Source of the DNA: Pseudomonas quercus
GTDB taxonomy: Bacteria > Pseudomonadota > Gammaproteobacteria > Pseudomonadales > Pseudomonadaceae
Assembly (NCBI RefSeq): GCF_012033695.1
Contig: NZ_JAAVJI010000002.1
Span: forward strand, 605,391 to 669,390
Length of the DNA stretch: 64,000 nt
Direction: 5' to 3'
The notes under the pieces are model-generated. The model was not told where the DNA came from, did not search any database, and saw only the letters and a program-made list of their open reading frames with translations. Positions 26,659-37,117 of this stretch are shown here, piece after piece. Each line of letters opens with the position of its first letter. Within the stretch, counting starts at the first letter, position 1. The position numbers and the translations under genes are program-made.

Positions 26659-28170
26659 ATGACGCAGAACGAAGCAGTCGACGTGGTCCTGGTTGGGGCC
26701 GGCATCATGAGCGCTACCTTGGCGGTACTGCTCAAGGAGCTTGACCCTTCATTGCGGGTCGAAGTGGTCGAGGCAATGGATTCGGGCGCTGCGGAGAGTT
26801 CCAACCCTTGGAACAACGCAGGTACCGGGCATGCAGGGTTGTGCGAGCTCAATTACACACCACAGGCGGCAGACGGCTCGATCGATATCAAAAAAGCCGT
26901 GCAGATCAATACCCAGTTCGAGGTCTCCAAACAGTTCTGGGCCTACCTCGCAGCCAAAGGCGCTATTGCTTCACCCAAGGCGTTCATCAGCCCGGTGCCG
27001 CACCTGAGCTATGTAGCTGAAGGTGGCATAGGCTTTTTGAAGAAGCGTTTTGAGAGCCTCAAGCCGCACCATGCCTTTGCAGACATGGAATACACCGAGG
27101 ACCACGCCAAGCTTGTGGAGTGGATGCCCCTGATGATGGATGGGCGCCCTGCCACCGAGCGGCTGGCGGCTACTCGCGTCGCCAAAGGTACAGACGTGAA
27201 CTTTGGTGCACTGACCAACCTGCTGCTGGGGTACCTGGCTACTACAGCCGAGGCTCAGGTCAGGTACGCCAGCAAGGTTACCGGGCTTGCTCGTCACGCC
27301 GGAGGCTGGACTGTCGATGTGAAGGATGTGCGCAGCGGCCACACTCGCCAGCTGGAAGCGCGTTTCGTGTTTCTTGGCGCAGGGGGTGCGGCCCTACCGT
27401 TGCTGCAAATGTCCGGTATCGAAGAAAGCAAAGGGTTTGGGGGCTTCCCGGTCAGCGGGCAATGGCTGCGCTGCGATAACCCCGACATCGTCAACCGGCA
27501 CCAGGCCAAGGTGTACAGCCAAGCAGCTGTAGGCTCACCGCCCATGTCGGTGCCCCACCTAGACACCCGCGTCGTAGACGGGAAAAAGTCCTTGCTGTTT
27601 GGGCCTTATGCAGGCTTTACCACCAAGTTCCTCAAGCATGGCTCACTGCTGGACCTGCCTTTGTCGGTACGCGTAGGGAACATTGGCCCGATGCTGGCAG
27701 TGGCCCGCGACAACATGGACCTCACCCGGTACCTGGTCAGTGAAGTAAGGCAGTCCATGGAGCAGCGCCTGGAGTCTCTGCGCCGCTTCTATCCCCAGGC
27801 CAGGGCTGAGGACTGGCGCCTGGAAGTGGCCGGGCAACGTGTGCAGATCATTAAGAAGGACCCGAAAAAAGGCGGCGTGCTGCAGTTCGGCACTGAGCTG
27901 GTCTCCGCCAAGGATGGTTCGCTAGCGGCCTTGCTAGGTGCTTCGCCGGGTGCTTCGGTGACAGTATCGATCATGCTTGAACTGATTGAGCGCTGCTTCC
28001 CTGAGCAATACCGTTCGCCCGCTTGGACGGCAAAGCTTCAGGCCATGTTCCCGGCGCGCGAAAAAGCGCTGGCCACTGACGCTGGGCTGTACCGCGAGGT
28101 ATTCGATCGCAGCAACGCACAGCTGGAGCTGGTACCTGCCGGGCCAACCGGCGGCGAGCGCTACGCCTGA
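26659..28170 (+). CDS. mqo: Malate:quinone oxidoreductase
   Basis: Membrane-associated FAD enzyme that oxidises malate to oxaloacetate and passes electrons to quinone, a TCA-cycle step typical of Pseudomonas. The 503-residue product has the FAD motif [10 protein letters not shown] near the N-terminus, the family-specific [19 protein letters not shown] and the C-terminal [14 protein letters not shown] segment [17 protein letters not shown] 26659 has GGAG 8 bases upstream; a longer frame starting at 26578 lacks one. Length is normal. Regulation may involve the long upstream region. Confidence 0.96.
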   Translation: MTQNEAVDVVLVGAGIMSATLAVLLKELDPSLRVEVVEAMDSGAAESSNPWNNAGTGHAGLCELNYTPQAADGSIDIKKAVQINTQFEVSKQFWAYLAAKGAIASPKAFISPVPHLSYVAEGGIGFLKKRFESLKPHHAFADMEYTEDHAKLVEWMPLMMDGRPATERLAATRVAKGTDVNFGALTNLLLGYLATTAEAQVRYASKVTGLARHAGGWTVDVKDVRSGHTRQLEARFVFLGAGGAALPLLQMSGIEESKGFGGFPVSGQWLRCDNPDIVNRHQAKVYSQAAVGSPPMSVPHLDTRVVDGKKSLLFGPYAGFTTKFLKHGSLLDLPLSVRVGNIGPMLAVARDNMDLTRYLVSEVRQSMEQRLESLRRFYPQARAEDWRLEVAGQRVQIIKKDPKKGGVLQFGTELVSAKDGSLAALLGASPGASVTVSIMLELIERCFPEQYRSPAWTAKLQAMFPAREKALATDAGLYREVFDRSNAQLELVPAGPTGGERYA

Positions 28171-28195
28171 AACAGGCGCATCACCCTACAGGCCG

Positions 28196-28486
28196 TCAGG
28201 CGTTGGCGGCCCTGCGCACGATGTCGATGTAATCCTCTGCGTTGCGCTGATCCTGGATCAGCGCAACGAAGTCCTGACCTTGCGCATCTTTAGCACTCAG
28301 GTCATAACCGGCTTCAACGAAAAATCCTACGAACCGCTCGAAGTCATCCACGCGCAAGCCGCGGTAGGCTTTTACCAGCTTGTGCAGGGCTGGCGGCGTG
28401 TCATCAGCAGGCTCTACTGCCAGGAACAGCTTGATCTGCTCATCCGCAATCTCATCGCCGATCACCTGTTTCTTGTCTTTGCGCAT
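28196..28486 (-). CDS. PA4642-family protein
   Basis: A 96-residue charged protein matching the small Pseudomonas family represented by PA4642, with MRKDKKQVIGDEI at the start and a helical middle ending ALIQDQRNAEDYIDIV. No domain of known role. The ATG at 28486 is preceded by AAGGTG; a GTG at 28498 would add four residues. It is convergent with mqo. Confidence 0.78.
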   Translation of the reverse strand: MRKDKKQVIGDEIADEQIKLFLAVEPADDTPPALHKLVKAYRGLRVDDFERFVGFFVEAGYDLSAKDAQGQDFVALIQDQRNAEDYIDIVRRAANA

Positions 28487-28547
28487 TGCGTTTTTCACCT
28501 TGTGGATAACCCTAGTACGGCAGTTTACTCTGCGCCGTCGCCAGCAC

Positions 28548-29021
28548 TCAACGCGCCTTCACGCTGCCTGTGTGCAAGTCAGCCCATACATGGCCGTTGG
28601 GGTAGGCCAGGAACTGCACGTAGACCTGATCGTTTCGCAGCATGTCCATCAGCACCCGGTACTGGGCCAACGGGTAGGCCAGCAGGAGCGTGTGGCTGTT
28701 TTCGTCCAGGGTTGGACGTTTCAGGCTTTTGCTTTCAGCGTCGAAGCTGACGATGACCTGAGTGAGGGTGCCGCCTTTGACCAACGGCTTGCCCTTGAGC
28801 CTCAGAGTAACAGGGGCGGTGACAGGAATAGGCTGTTGGTTGGACAACCGCTGGTTGCCGGCCACCACGGAAAATTCCGTTACCTGGAACAACTGCTGTT
28901 GTTCCGGTGCCTCGGCGCGGAGCCCCTGTTCATCAGGCGGAAGGTACTGGCTGTGCATAGGGTCGGCGGCCAAGGGTAGCGCGCAGGCAAGCAGGATCAC
29001 AGCAGGGAATACAAGGCGCAT
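28548..29021 (-). CDS. Conserved secreted hypothetical protein
   Basis: A 157-residue protein with a clear signal peptide (MRLVFPAVILLACALPLAA) and a predicted beta-rich mature part. There is no lipobox at the end of the leader. I do not recognise the family. It lies between a PA4642-like gene and hpt, both on the same strand. Confidence 0.7.
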   Translation of the reverse strand: MRLVFPAVILLACALPLAADPMHSQYLPPDEQGLRAEAPEQQQLFQVTEFSVVAGNQRLSNQQPIPVTAPVTLRLKGKPLVKGGTLTQVIVSFDAESKSLKRPTLDENSHTLLLAYPLAQYRVLMDMLRNDQVYVQFLAYPNGHVWADLHTGSVKAR

Positions 29022-29100
29022 GGCAGGCTCCGGAACCGGGCCTGCCACTGTACACCATCGCCGGTAAAACAACCGGCTGTACAGCTCGCTGCGGTAAGGG

Positions 29101-29658
29101 CTATAGGCCCTTCACAGCATAGATGCCGGCAGCGTTGCGCCAGTAACCCTTGTAGTCCATGCCATAACCGAAAATGAACCGGTCGATACAGGGCAGGCCT
29201 ACAAAGTCCGCTTTCAGGTCCGGGCTGGCCTTGCGATCGTGCTGCTTGTCGATCAATACCGCCGTATGAACAGCCGAAGCGCCTGCATGATGGCAGAAGT
29301 CCATGATTGCGCTAAGGGTATGCCCTTCGTCCAGGATGTCGTCGATGATCAGTACATCGCGATCAATAAACGAAATCTCTGGCTTGGCCTTCCAGAACAG
29401 GTCACCACCACGGGTTTCATTACGGTAACGGGTGGCGTGCAGGTAGCTGGCTTCGAGCGGGAAATTCAGGTGGGTAAGCAGCTTGCCCGCGAAAATCAGG
29501 CCGCCGTTCATCACACAGAACACGACAGGGTTACGATCAGCCAGCGTTGCGCAGACCTCCTTGCCCACGCGTGCGATTGCAGCTTCGAGCTCGGCTTCGG
29601 TGTACAGGCAATCGGCCTCGCGCATCACTTGACGGATATGTTCGAGATCAGCGGGCAT
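29101..29658 (-). CDS. hpt: Hypoxanthine-guanine phosphoribosyltransferase
   Basis: Salvages hypoxanthine and guanine with PRPP to IMP and GMP. The 185-residue product has the PRPP-binding motif VLIIDDILDEGHT (acidic pair IDD) and the C-terminal FGYGMDYKGYWRN, typical of the Pseudomonas Hpt. GGAGAG precedes ATG 29658. It diverges from upp, giving a two-way purine and pyrimidine salvage pair. Confidence 0.95.
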   Translation of the reverse strand: MPADLEHIRQVMREADCLYTEAELEAAIARVGKEVCATLADRNPVVFCVMNGGLIFAGKLLTHLNFPLEASYLHATRYRNETRGGDLFWKAKPEISFIDRDVLIIDDILDEGHTLSAIMDFCHHAGASAVHTAVLIDKQHDRKASPDLKADFVGLPCIDRFIFGYGMDYKGYWRNAAGIYAVKGL

Positions 29659-29808
29659 GGCGCTCTCCAGGGGGCTGCGGGTAAAAGGCGGCAAAGGTAC
29701 GCACCCGGACGGAACGAATCAAGCGTTTCTGGACTAACGTCCAGACAGCAGGCGGTGGATAGATTACTCTACCGCGCATTTTTCTGACCGCTCCGGAGAC
29801 ATTTTCCC

Positions 29809-30447
29809 ATGCCCACTCGCGAAATCCGCCACCCGTTAATCCGCCACAAGCTGGGCTTGATGCGCCGTGCTGATATCAGTACGAAGAACTTTCGGGAGCT
29901 TGCCCAAGAAGTCGCCGCCTTGCTGACCTACGAGGCCACCAAGGACCTGCCGCTGGAAACCTACGAAATCGAGGGGTGGTGCGGCCCTGTCCAGGTTGAA
30001 AAGATCGCGGGCAAGAAAATCACCGTGGTGCCGATTCTTCGGGCCGGCATTGGCATGCTGGACGGCGTGCTCAGCCTGATTCCTGGGGCCAAGGTCAGTG
30101 CGGTTGGGGTTGCCCGCAACGAGGAAACCCTGGAAGCCCACACCTACCTGGAAAAACTGGTCACAGGCATCGAGGCTCGCCTGGCCATGATCATCGACCC
30201 AATGCTGGCCACAGGCAGCTCCATGGTGGCGACCATCGACCTGTTGAAAAAGGCCGGGTGCCGAGACATTCGCGCCATGGTGCTGGTGGCGGCACCCGAG
30301 GGCATTGCAGCCGTTGAGCAGGCCCATCCTGATGTGCAGATCTATACCGCTTCGATCGATGAGCGGCTGAACGAGCATGGCTACATCATTCCCGGCCTAG
30401 GCGATGCGGGCGACAAGATCTTCGGCACCAAGCAGAAGGACGCCTGA
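29809..30447 (+). CDS. upp: Uracil phosphoribosyltransferase
   Basis: Converts uracil and PRPP to UMP. The 212-residue product has [11 protein letters not shown], the PRPP motif [13 protein letters not shown] and the uracil-binding C-terminal [13 protein letters not shown]. Full normal length. uraA starts 2 bases after its stop, so uptake and salvage are co-expressed. Confidence 0.97.
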   Translation: MPTREIRHPLIRHKLGLMRRADISTKNFRELAQEVAALLTYEATKDLPLETYEIEGWCGPVQVEKIAGKKITVVPILRAGIGMLDGVLSLIPGAKVSAVGVARNEETLEAHTYLEKLVTGIEARLAMIIDPMLATGSSMVATIDLLKKAGCRDIRAMVLVAAPEGIAAVEQAHPDVQIYTASIDERLNEHGYIIPGLGDAGDKIFGTKQKDA

Positions 30448-30449
30448 AC

Positions 30450-31691
30450 ATGCAGGACGAGTTCAAGGACCCGCTCTGGCGACAGGTGATCAGCGGCGCG
30501 CAAATGCTGTTCGTGGCGTTTGGCGCACTGGTACTGATGCCGCTGATCACCGGGCTGGACCCTAACGTTGCCTTGTTCACCGCCGGGCTGGGTACCCTGC
30601 TGTTCCAAGTGGTGACGGGCCGGCAGGTGCCGGTGTTTTTGGCATCAAGCTTCGCGTTTATCACACCTATCATTCTGGCCAAGGGGCAGTTCGGGGTGGC
30701 CGCTACCATGGGCGGCGTCATGGCGGCCGGGTTTGTGTACACCTTTCTAGGGCTGGCCGTAAAAGTCAAAGGCACGGGTTTTATCGACCGGTTGCTGCCA
30801 CCTGTGGTGATAGGCCCTGTGATCATTGCCATTGGCCTGGCCATGGCGCCGATCGCGGCCAACATGGCTATGGGCAAGAGCGGCGACGGGGCGGAACTGA
30901 TCCCGTACCGCATCGCCATGCTGATTTCCATGCCAGCCCTGCTGACCACGCTGGTTGTGGCGGTGTTCGGCAAAGGGATTTTCCGCCTGGTGCCTATTCT
31001 GGCGGGTGTGATCGTAGGGTTTTCCCTAGCCCTTTGGTTTGGAGTGGTCGATACCACGCGTATCGCCGCCGCCCCTTGGCTGGCGCTGCCGCATTTCACT
31101 GCGCCGGCTTTCAACCTTCAGGCCATCCTGTTTATCGTGCCTGTGGCGCTGGCACCTGCCATCGAACACATTGGCGGCGTGATTGCGGTAGGCAGCGTGA
31201 CGGGGCGCGACTACCTGCGCACCCCTGGGCTGCACCGCACATTGCTGGGTGACGGTATTGCAACCACGGCGGCCGGTTTGTTCGGCGGGCCGCCCAATAC
31301 AACCTATGCCGAAGTGACCGGCGCCGTGATGCTGACCAAGAACTACAACCCGAAAATCATGACTTGGGCGGCGGTATTTGCCATCACCCTCGCCTTCATA
31401 GGCAAGTTCGGCGCATTACTGGAAAGCATTCCAGTACCCGTCATGGGCGGTATCCTGTGCCTGCTGTTCGGGTCTATCGCGGCCGTTGGCATGAATACCT
31501 TGATCCGCCATCAGGTAGACCTCAGCGAAGCACGCAACCTAGTGATCGTGTCCGTAACGCTGGTATTCGGCATTGGCGGGGTACTGGTAGGCACTGGGGC
31601 GGGGCCTGGTGACTTCGGTTTGAAAGGCATTGCACTCTGTGCAGTAGTGGCCATGGCATTGAATCTGCTGCTCCCCAAGTCAATGCACTGA
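30450..31691 (+). CDS. uraA: Uracil permease
   Basis: Inner-membrane nucleobase:cation symporter of the NCS2/UraA type, 413 residues with 12-14 membrane segments. The substrate-site motifs include FVAFGALVLMP and TTYAEVTGAVMLTK, the latter close to the UraA pattern with the conserved Glu after TTY. It is coupled to upp, which traps the imported uracil as UMP. Confidence 0.96.
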   Translation: MQDEFKDPLWRQVISGAQMLFVAFGALVLMPLITGLDPNVALFTAGLGTLLFQVVTGRQVPVFLASSFAFITPIILAKGQFGVAATMGGVMAAGFVYTFLGLAVKVKGTGFIDRLLPPVVIGPVIIAIGLAMAPIAANMAMGKSGDGAELIPYRIAMLISMPALLTTLVVAVFGKGIFRLVPILAGVIVGFSLALWFGVVDTTRIAAAPWLALPHFTAPAFNLQAILFIVPVALAPAIEHIGGVIAVGSVTGRDYLRTPGLHRTLLGDGIATTAAGLFGGPPNTTYAEVTGAVMLTKNYNPKIMTWAAVFAITLAFIGKFGALLESIPVPVMGGILCLLFGSIAAVGMNTLIRHQVDLSEARNLVIVSVTLVFGIGGVLVGTGAGPGDFGLKGIALCAVVAMALNLLLPKSMH

Positions 31692-31696
31692 AGTGA

Positions 31697-31735
31697 ACCC
31701 CCTGGCGCAGCTGCAGGCTGCGCGCAGGGGGTTTA
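31697..31735 (+). terminator. Terminator after uraA
   Basis: CCCCCTG (31699-31705) pairs with CAGGGGG (31726-31732) around a GC-rich loop, then TTT. It separates the convergent uraA and HET-C genes and is a moderate intrinsic terminator. Confidence 0.55.
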
Positions 31736-31747
31736 GCCGATTGCCGA

Positions 31748-33799
31748 TTATTCTACGCCATGCATCCATATCAATTCGCGGTACTCCTTGATCTTGTAGG
31801 TATTGTCCTTGCCCAACGCTTTCAGCCGAGCCCTGGCTTCATTGAGCTCATCGAAGCGAATTTGAAGGACCTTCAGGTATTGACCCGCCTGAGCCAACTT
31901 GTCCGGGTTGGCCTTCACCCACTCCTCAACAATCGGGATGTACCAGCTAACGCTTGGGGTGTGAGGATGTACAAAGTAGCTTGCGGCCAAGTAGTCAGGC
32001 CGGCGCGATGAGTTTCCATGCCAGGCTTCGAACATTGCACGCCCTACCCTTTCGACCGCGCTTTGTGCCAATGCCACTGTCAGCCCGTGGAGGGGGTGGG
32101 TCGCGTGGTCCTTGGCAAGTTGAGTGTGCGTGGCAGGCACCCCGGCAACCTGGTTTGGATCGGCATCCATTGTCCAGTAACCCAGGTTGTCGCCCACCCA
32201 CCTGAGCAACGGTTGCATCACCAGGTTTTTAGCGTAGCTAAGAGCATTGAGCGGTAGCTTAGCTATCCATGCGGCCCCATGTAAGGCTTGGAAAAAAGAA
32301 TTTTCCGCGGCCTTGTCCCGCTGCTCCAAGGCTTGCTCCAAGGCTGCATGCGCTTTGTGCTCACCCATATCCTTGAGCATGATCAACAGCATCTTTTCAG
32401 TGTCACTGCGGTGCCCAGGTTCGATGCTTTGGTAATCCAGCCCGTCCAAGGGAAACAATGCCTTGGCTAATGGCTCGGCAACGCTTGAGACCACATCAGT
32501 ACTGCCAAACACGCCGGTTATCAGTGGCAGCTTATGCGCCGTATCCTCCTTGGGGACAGTCCAGACCGCTATATCGGCATGCCCCAACCTACGCAGGCAT
32601 AGTTCTGCATAATTGGAATGCGCAAACAGATCTTCAAGCACATGAAGCGCTTCGCCAAAATAACGAAACCCAGCCGACGTCATGCCCTCGGCCTGTGCAG
32701 CCCTTAGCTTTTGACGCATGTAACTGATCGCGAACTTGAAATGAAGGGGAAGGGAGTATTTGGCATGAATGCCGTCAAGTGGGTCGCCAGGCTTGATCAG
32801 CGGGTCAAAATCAGGGTCGATGGTTCGAGGGTCAATAGCATCTTTATCGAGGCTGAGCGGGTTATCGATATGCTCTCGTGGGCGATAGACTAACAGTATG
32901 TCCGGGGTAACGGTGTACTCCGATCGGCCTGCTTCATCCGCTTCCAGTGAATGAAATTCCCTGGCCGCCAGTACGTCAACTACCCGCGTAAGCGCATCCC
33001 GGGACAATAACGCCGGAAAGCTACAGGGGGCGCCGGGTGCCCGTACCAGTTTTGGGTCCACCAGTTGCGAGTGATCCCGCAGCCAGTTGCCAAAATAGAT
33101 CCGCTCGCACTGCTCTTCGGTAAAGCCCACTGCCAGCAGAGGGGCGCGTTCTATGGAGGCATGGCCAAATTCGCCTTCCGACGGATTGCCGTGCCCTTCG
33201 GCAAAGCGTTTGTTTCGCCGCGCACGCTGTCCACTTGCGGCCTTATTGATGGGCGCCAGTGCTGGCAACTTCAGCAATAGCGGGCCATCGAAGTCAACCT
33301 TGGTGTAATGGCCAAAACTCACGCCATCTTCAGGAATGGCGTCCATGAACGTCACGCTGGCGGCATACCGTGTGCCTAGTTCTGTCGGCGCTGCTGCAAA
33401 TGCCACCTCTGGATCTGGCAATGCATCGGCAAAATCATGGCGCAAAATATTGTCAACATGGTGGGCGAATGCTTCGATCATGGCAACCAACAGCCCCGTG
33501 GTCTTTTCAGGGTCTGCCACTGCTTCGTCGAGGCCGGCCTGCGACACCCGCAGGGTACGGGTTTCATACTCGTAATCAGCCAGGCCTGCCTCTAACTGGG
33601 TAACGTGCAGGGTAGGATTGGCCACCTGTGCGCTCAACAAGGCCGTGCGCAATGCCTTGAACAGCAGAACAGGTAGATTGCCTTCGAACACAGGAAGCAT
33701 CACTTGCGCAAAGGACAGGTCGCTCGATGCAGCCGCCACGCGCGTCAGTTGGTCCAAGGCATAGGTGCTTTGCAGTACAGGGGTCACTTCGTCAGTCAT
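31748..33799 (-). CDS. HET-C-related protein
   Basis: A 683-residue protein with the bacterial HET-C (fungal heterokaryon-incompatibility C-like) domain. The recognisable core is FGNWLRDHSQ (residues 236-245) and HVLEDLFAHSN (386-396), which supply the His, Asp and Glu pattern of this putative zinc-dependent, phospholipase-like family. The N-terminal 140 residues and C-terminal 250 are unclassified, and there is no signal peptide. Bacterial members have been proposed as toxins or membrane-acting effectors; no immunity or secretion gene is next to it. AAGGA precedes the ATG. It sits between uraA and hemH. Confidence 0.82.
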   Translation of the reverse strand: MTDEVTPVLQSTYALDQLTRVAAASSDLSFAQVMLPVFEGNLPVLLFKALRTALLSAQVANPTLHVTQLEAGLADYEYETRTLRVSQAGLDEAVADPEKTTGLLVAMIEAFAHHVDNILRHDFADALPDPEVAFAAAPTELGTRYAASVTFMDAIPEDGVSFGHYTKVDFDGPLLLKLPALAPINKAASGQRARRNKRFAEGHGNPSEGEFGHASIERAPLLAVGFTEEQCERIYFGNWLRDHSQLVDPKLVRAPGAPCSFPALLSRDALTRVVDVLAAREFHSLEADEAGRSEYTVTPDILLVYRPREHIDNPLSLDKDAIDPRTIDPDFDPLIKPGDPLDGIHAKYSLPLHFKFAISYMRQKLRAAQAEGMTSAGFRYFGEALHVLEDLFAHSNYAELCLRRLGHADIAVWTVPKEDTAHKLPLITGVFGSTDVVSSVAEPLAKALFPLDGLDYQSIEPGHRSDTEKMLLIMLKDMGEHKAHAALEQALEQRDKAAENSFFQALHGAAWIAKLPLNALSYAKNLVMQPLLRWVGDNLGYWTMDADPNQVAGVPATHTQLAKDHATHPLHGLTVALAQSAVERVGRAMFEAWHGNSSRRPDYLAASYFVHPHTPSVSWYIPIVEEWVKANPDKLAQAGQYLKVLQIRFDELNEARARLKALGKDNTYKIKEYRELIWMHGVE

Positions 33800-33878
33800 G
33801 GGTGCATCCTTTCGGGTGAGGGACGCTGCATGCTGAAGCGTGCCCCCTCCCTGTCACAGCAGGAAAGCCACCCTGTAC

Positions 33879-34907
33879 TTAGGCTTGTCGCGCTAACCGC
33901 TCACACAGCCCGGTCAATGTATCGGCCCATTGCGGGTTATCGTTCAGGCAAGGCACGAGCACCAGTTCCTCGCCCCCCGCCTCACGGAACTGCTCGGCCC
34001 CGCGAATGCCGATTTCCTCCAGTGTCTCGATGCAGTCCGCTACAAACGCCGGGCACATGACCAACAAGCGTTTGACACCCTTGGCAGCCAGGGCATCGAG
34101 CACCGGCTCAGTGTAGGGTTCGATCCATTTGTTTTTGCCCAAGCGAGACTGGAACGAGACCGACCACTTGCCCTCGGGTAGCCCCATTCGGTGCGCAAAA
34201 GCTCGGGCAGTGTGGATGCACTGGCCGCGGTAGCACACCGCGCGTTCCTGAGCCGAAGCATTACGGCAGCAATCTTCGGCCCTGAGGTCGTGCCGGCTGC
34301 CTTTGGGCAGCAGCTTTTTGATATGGCTTTCTGGCAACCCGTGGAAGCTAAGCAACAAGTGGTCAAAGTCGTGTTCCAGCCACGGCTGTGCGCTGGCCAC
34401 AAGCGCATCAATGTAGGCTGGCTGATCATAGAACGGGGGCAGCAACTTGAGCTCAAGGCCCAGGCTGTCCTCTTTGACCACCTGCTGTGCTCGCTCCACC
34501 GCCGTGGTGATGGTGCTGTCGGCGAACTGCGGATACAGCGGGGCCAGCGTAACGGTTTTCATGCCACGCTGGGCCAGGCTCCGAAGCACGCTGTCGATTG
34601 AAGGCTCTCCGTAGCGCATGGCAATCTCTACAGGGCCATGGGACCAGCGGGGGGCAACCTGTGCCTGCAACCGCCGCGTCAGCTCTACCAGTGGAGAGCC
34701 TTCGTCCCACCAGATAGAGGCATACGCATGAGCGGACTGCTCCGGTCGCTTGATCAGCACCAATGACACGATCAGGCGGCGCAGTGGCCAGGGCACGTCG
34801 ATCACGTAGGGGTCCATCAGAAACTGATTGAGGTAGCGCCGCACAGCCTCCTTTTCAGGAGACGCCGGCGAGCCCAGGTTGATAAGCAACAATGCGTGGT
34901 TGGTCAT
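33879..34907 (-). CDS. hemH: Ferrochelatase
   Basis: Inserts Fe2+ into protoporphyrin IX, last step of heme synthesis. The 342-residue product has the family pattern [33 protein letters not shown] (catalytic His in SFHG), [11 protein letters not shown] and [14 protein letters not shown] with the active-site Glu. ATG 34907 gives the usual length. TIGR01777 starts upstream, and its stop is 14 bases from this start, so they probably share a transcript. Confidence 0.96.
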   Translation of the reverse strand: MTNHALLLINLGSPASPEKEAVRRYLNQFLMDPYVIDVPWPLRRLIVSLVLIKRPEQSAHAYASIWWDEGSPLVELTRRLQAQVAPRWSHGPVEIAMRYGEPSIDSVLRSLAQRGMKTVTLAPLYPQFADSTITTAVERAQQVVKEDSLGLELKLLPPFYDQPAYIDALVASAQPWLEHDFDHLLLSFHGLPESHIKKLLPKGSRHDLRAEDCCRNASAQERAVCYRGQCIHTARAFAHRMGLPEGKWSVSFQSRLGKNKWIEPYTEPVLDALAAKGVKRLLVMCPAFVADCIETLEEIGIRGAEQFREAGGEELVLVPCLNDNPQWADTLTGLCERLARQA

Positions 34908-34920
34908 GCGGGGTCCTGAT

Positions 34921-35823
34921 TCAAGAGCGATGAAGCAGATCATCCAGGGCGCTTGGCAATGCCTGGAAACTAAAAGTGAAACCGGCGCGCTGCAGCCTGG
35001 CAGGGACAGCTCGCTGCCCACCTAGCAGCAACCCGGACATTTCGCCCAGGCCCGCCTTGAGCACACATGCAGGTAGCGGAACGACGGCTGGCCGGTGCAG
35101 CGCCCTCCCCAACTGCTTGGCAAACTCACGGTTACGCACAGGGTGAGGCGCGCACGCATTATAAGGACCGCTGGCGGCTTCGTTGTTCAACAAGAAATCA
35201 ATCGAGGCGATATGGTCAGCAATGTGAACCCACGGCATCCATTGCCGGCCATTGCCTATGGGGCCACCCAGCCCCAGGCGGAACGGTTTGAGTAACTGAG
35301 CCAGCATTCCACCGTCGGCGCTGAGTACCAACCCGGTACGTAGCAGCACTACCCTCATGCCCAAGGCTTCAGCACGCAGGGCGGTTTCTTCCCAGGCGGT
35401 GCACAACCGGCTGGCAAAATCCTCCTTGGCGGGCGAGGCCTCTTCATCCAGCTGCCGCTCGCCCCCATCGCCATACCAGCCTACTGCAGAGCCGGAAATC
35501 AACACACGCGGCCGTTGTGGCTGTAAGGCCAGCCACGCCAGCAATTGTTCTGTGAGGGTGATGCGGCTGGCCCAAAGCACCTCGCGCCGACGGCGAGTCC
35601 AGGGGCGCTGTGCAATGGGTGCGCCAGCGAGGTTGATCACAGCGTCCACAGGTTCGCCCTGCAGGGCTTCAAGCGTGGCAATGCCTCGAACACCTACGCC
35701 ACACAGCTTAGGCACCCGCTCGGGATGACGGCTCCACACCGTCAGCCGATGCCCTTGGCTAAGCCAATGACGGCACGCGTGAGTACCGATCAAGCCGGTA
35801 CCACCTGCCAGCAGAATATGCAT
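34921..35823 (-). CDS. TIGR01777-family SDR epimerase (YfcH-like)
   Basis: A 300-residue extended short-chain dehydrogenase with the N-terminal NAD(P) motif [11 protein letters not shown] and the family patterns [26 protein letters not shown], and a DUF1731 C-terminal tail ([12 protein letters not shown]). Substrate unknown. GGAGAG precedes ATG 35823. In this region it lies directly upstream of hemH and divergent from the light block, with one PplR box in the shared intergenic region. Confidence 0.9.
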   Translation of the reverse strand: MHILLAGGTGLIGTHACRHWLSQGHRLTVWSRHPERVPKLCGVGVRGIATLEALQGEPVDAVINLAGAPIAQRPWTRRRREVLWASRITLTEQLLAWLALQPQRPRVLISGSAVGWYGDGGERQLDEEASPAKEDFASRLCTAWEETALRAEALGMRVVLLRTGLVLSADGGMLAQLLKPFRLGLGGPIGNGRQWMPWVHIADHIASIDFLLNNEAASGPYNACAPHPVRNREFAKQLGRALHRPAVVPLPACVLKAGLGEMSGLLLGGQRAVPARLQRAGFTFSFQALPSALDDLLHRS

Positions 35824-35943
35824 AGGGGCGTCTCTCCTGTTCACCAGACCCTCTCGCAATGGGTCTATTTTTGTTCAGACAAGGCACTAATGACCAAGGC
35901 GGGTCTCAGAATAATCGAGGGCATGCAGAGAAGAGACCGCTAA

Positions 35944-37011
<1,068 letters not shown>

Positions 37012-37041
37012 TTCAGCGGGCAATCGTCAGCTGGGTATTAG

Positions 37042-37069
37042 TTGACTTCTTTTACAGGGAACCTATGAT
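37042..37069 (+). promoter_or_regulatory. Promoter of the DUF523-pplR-phrB operon
   Basis: TTGACT (37042-37047), 16-base gap, TATGAT (37064-37069), both 5/6 matches to the sigma-70 consensus. The PplR box starts 8 bases downstream, at the expected transcription start. Confidence 0.65.
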
Positions 37070-37077
37070 CGGCTAAC

Positions 37078-37101
37078 TGTACAAACTTTATAGTCTGTAC
37101 A
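37078..37101. promoter_or_regulatory. PplR box, perfect match
   Basis: TGTACA (37078-37083), exactly 12 bases, TGTACA (37096-37101). This is a complete match to the reported PplR1 box. It lies just downstream of the likely -10, the position of a repressor operator, and 17 bases before the DUF523-DUF1722 start codon. A TATAGT inside the spacer is a second possible -10. Confidence 0.88.
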
Positions 37102-37117
37102 ATTTTTAGAGGTTGCT

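Noticed and set aside
29053..29083. Two TGTACA copies near the hypothetical secreted protein and hpt
   Set aside because: They are about 23 bases apart rather than 12, and fall in an ordinary intergenic region, so no PplR control is inferred.
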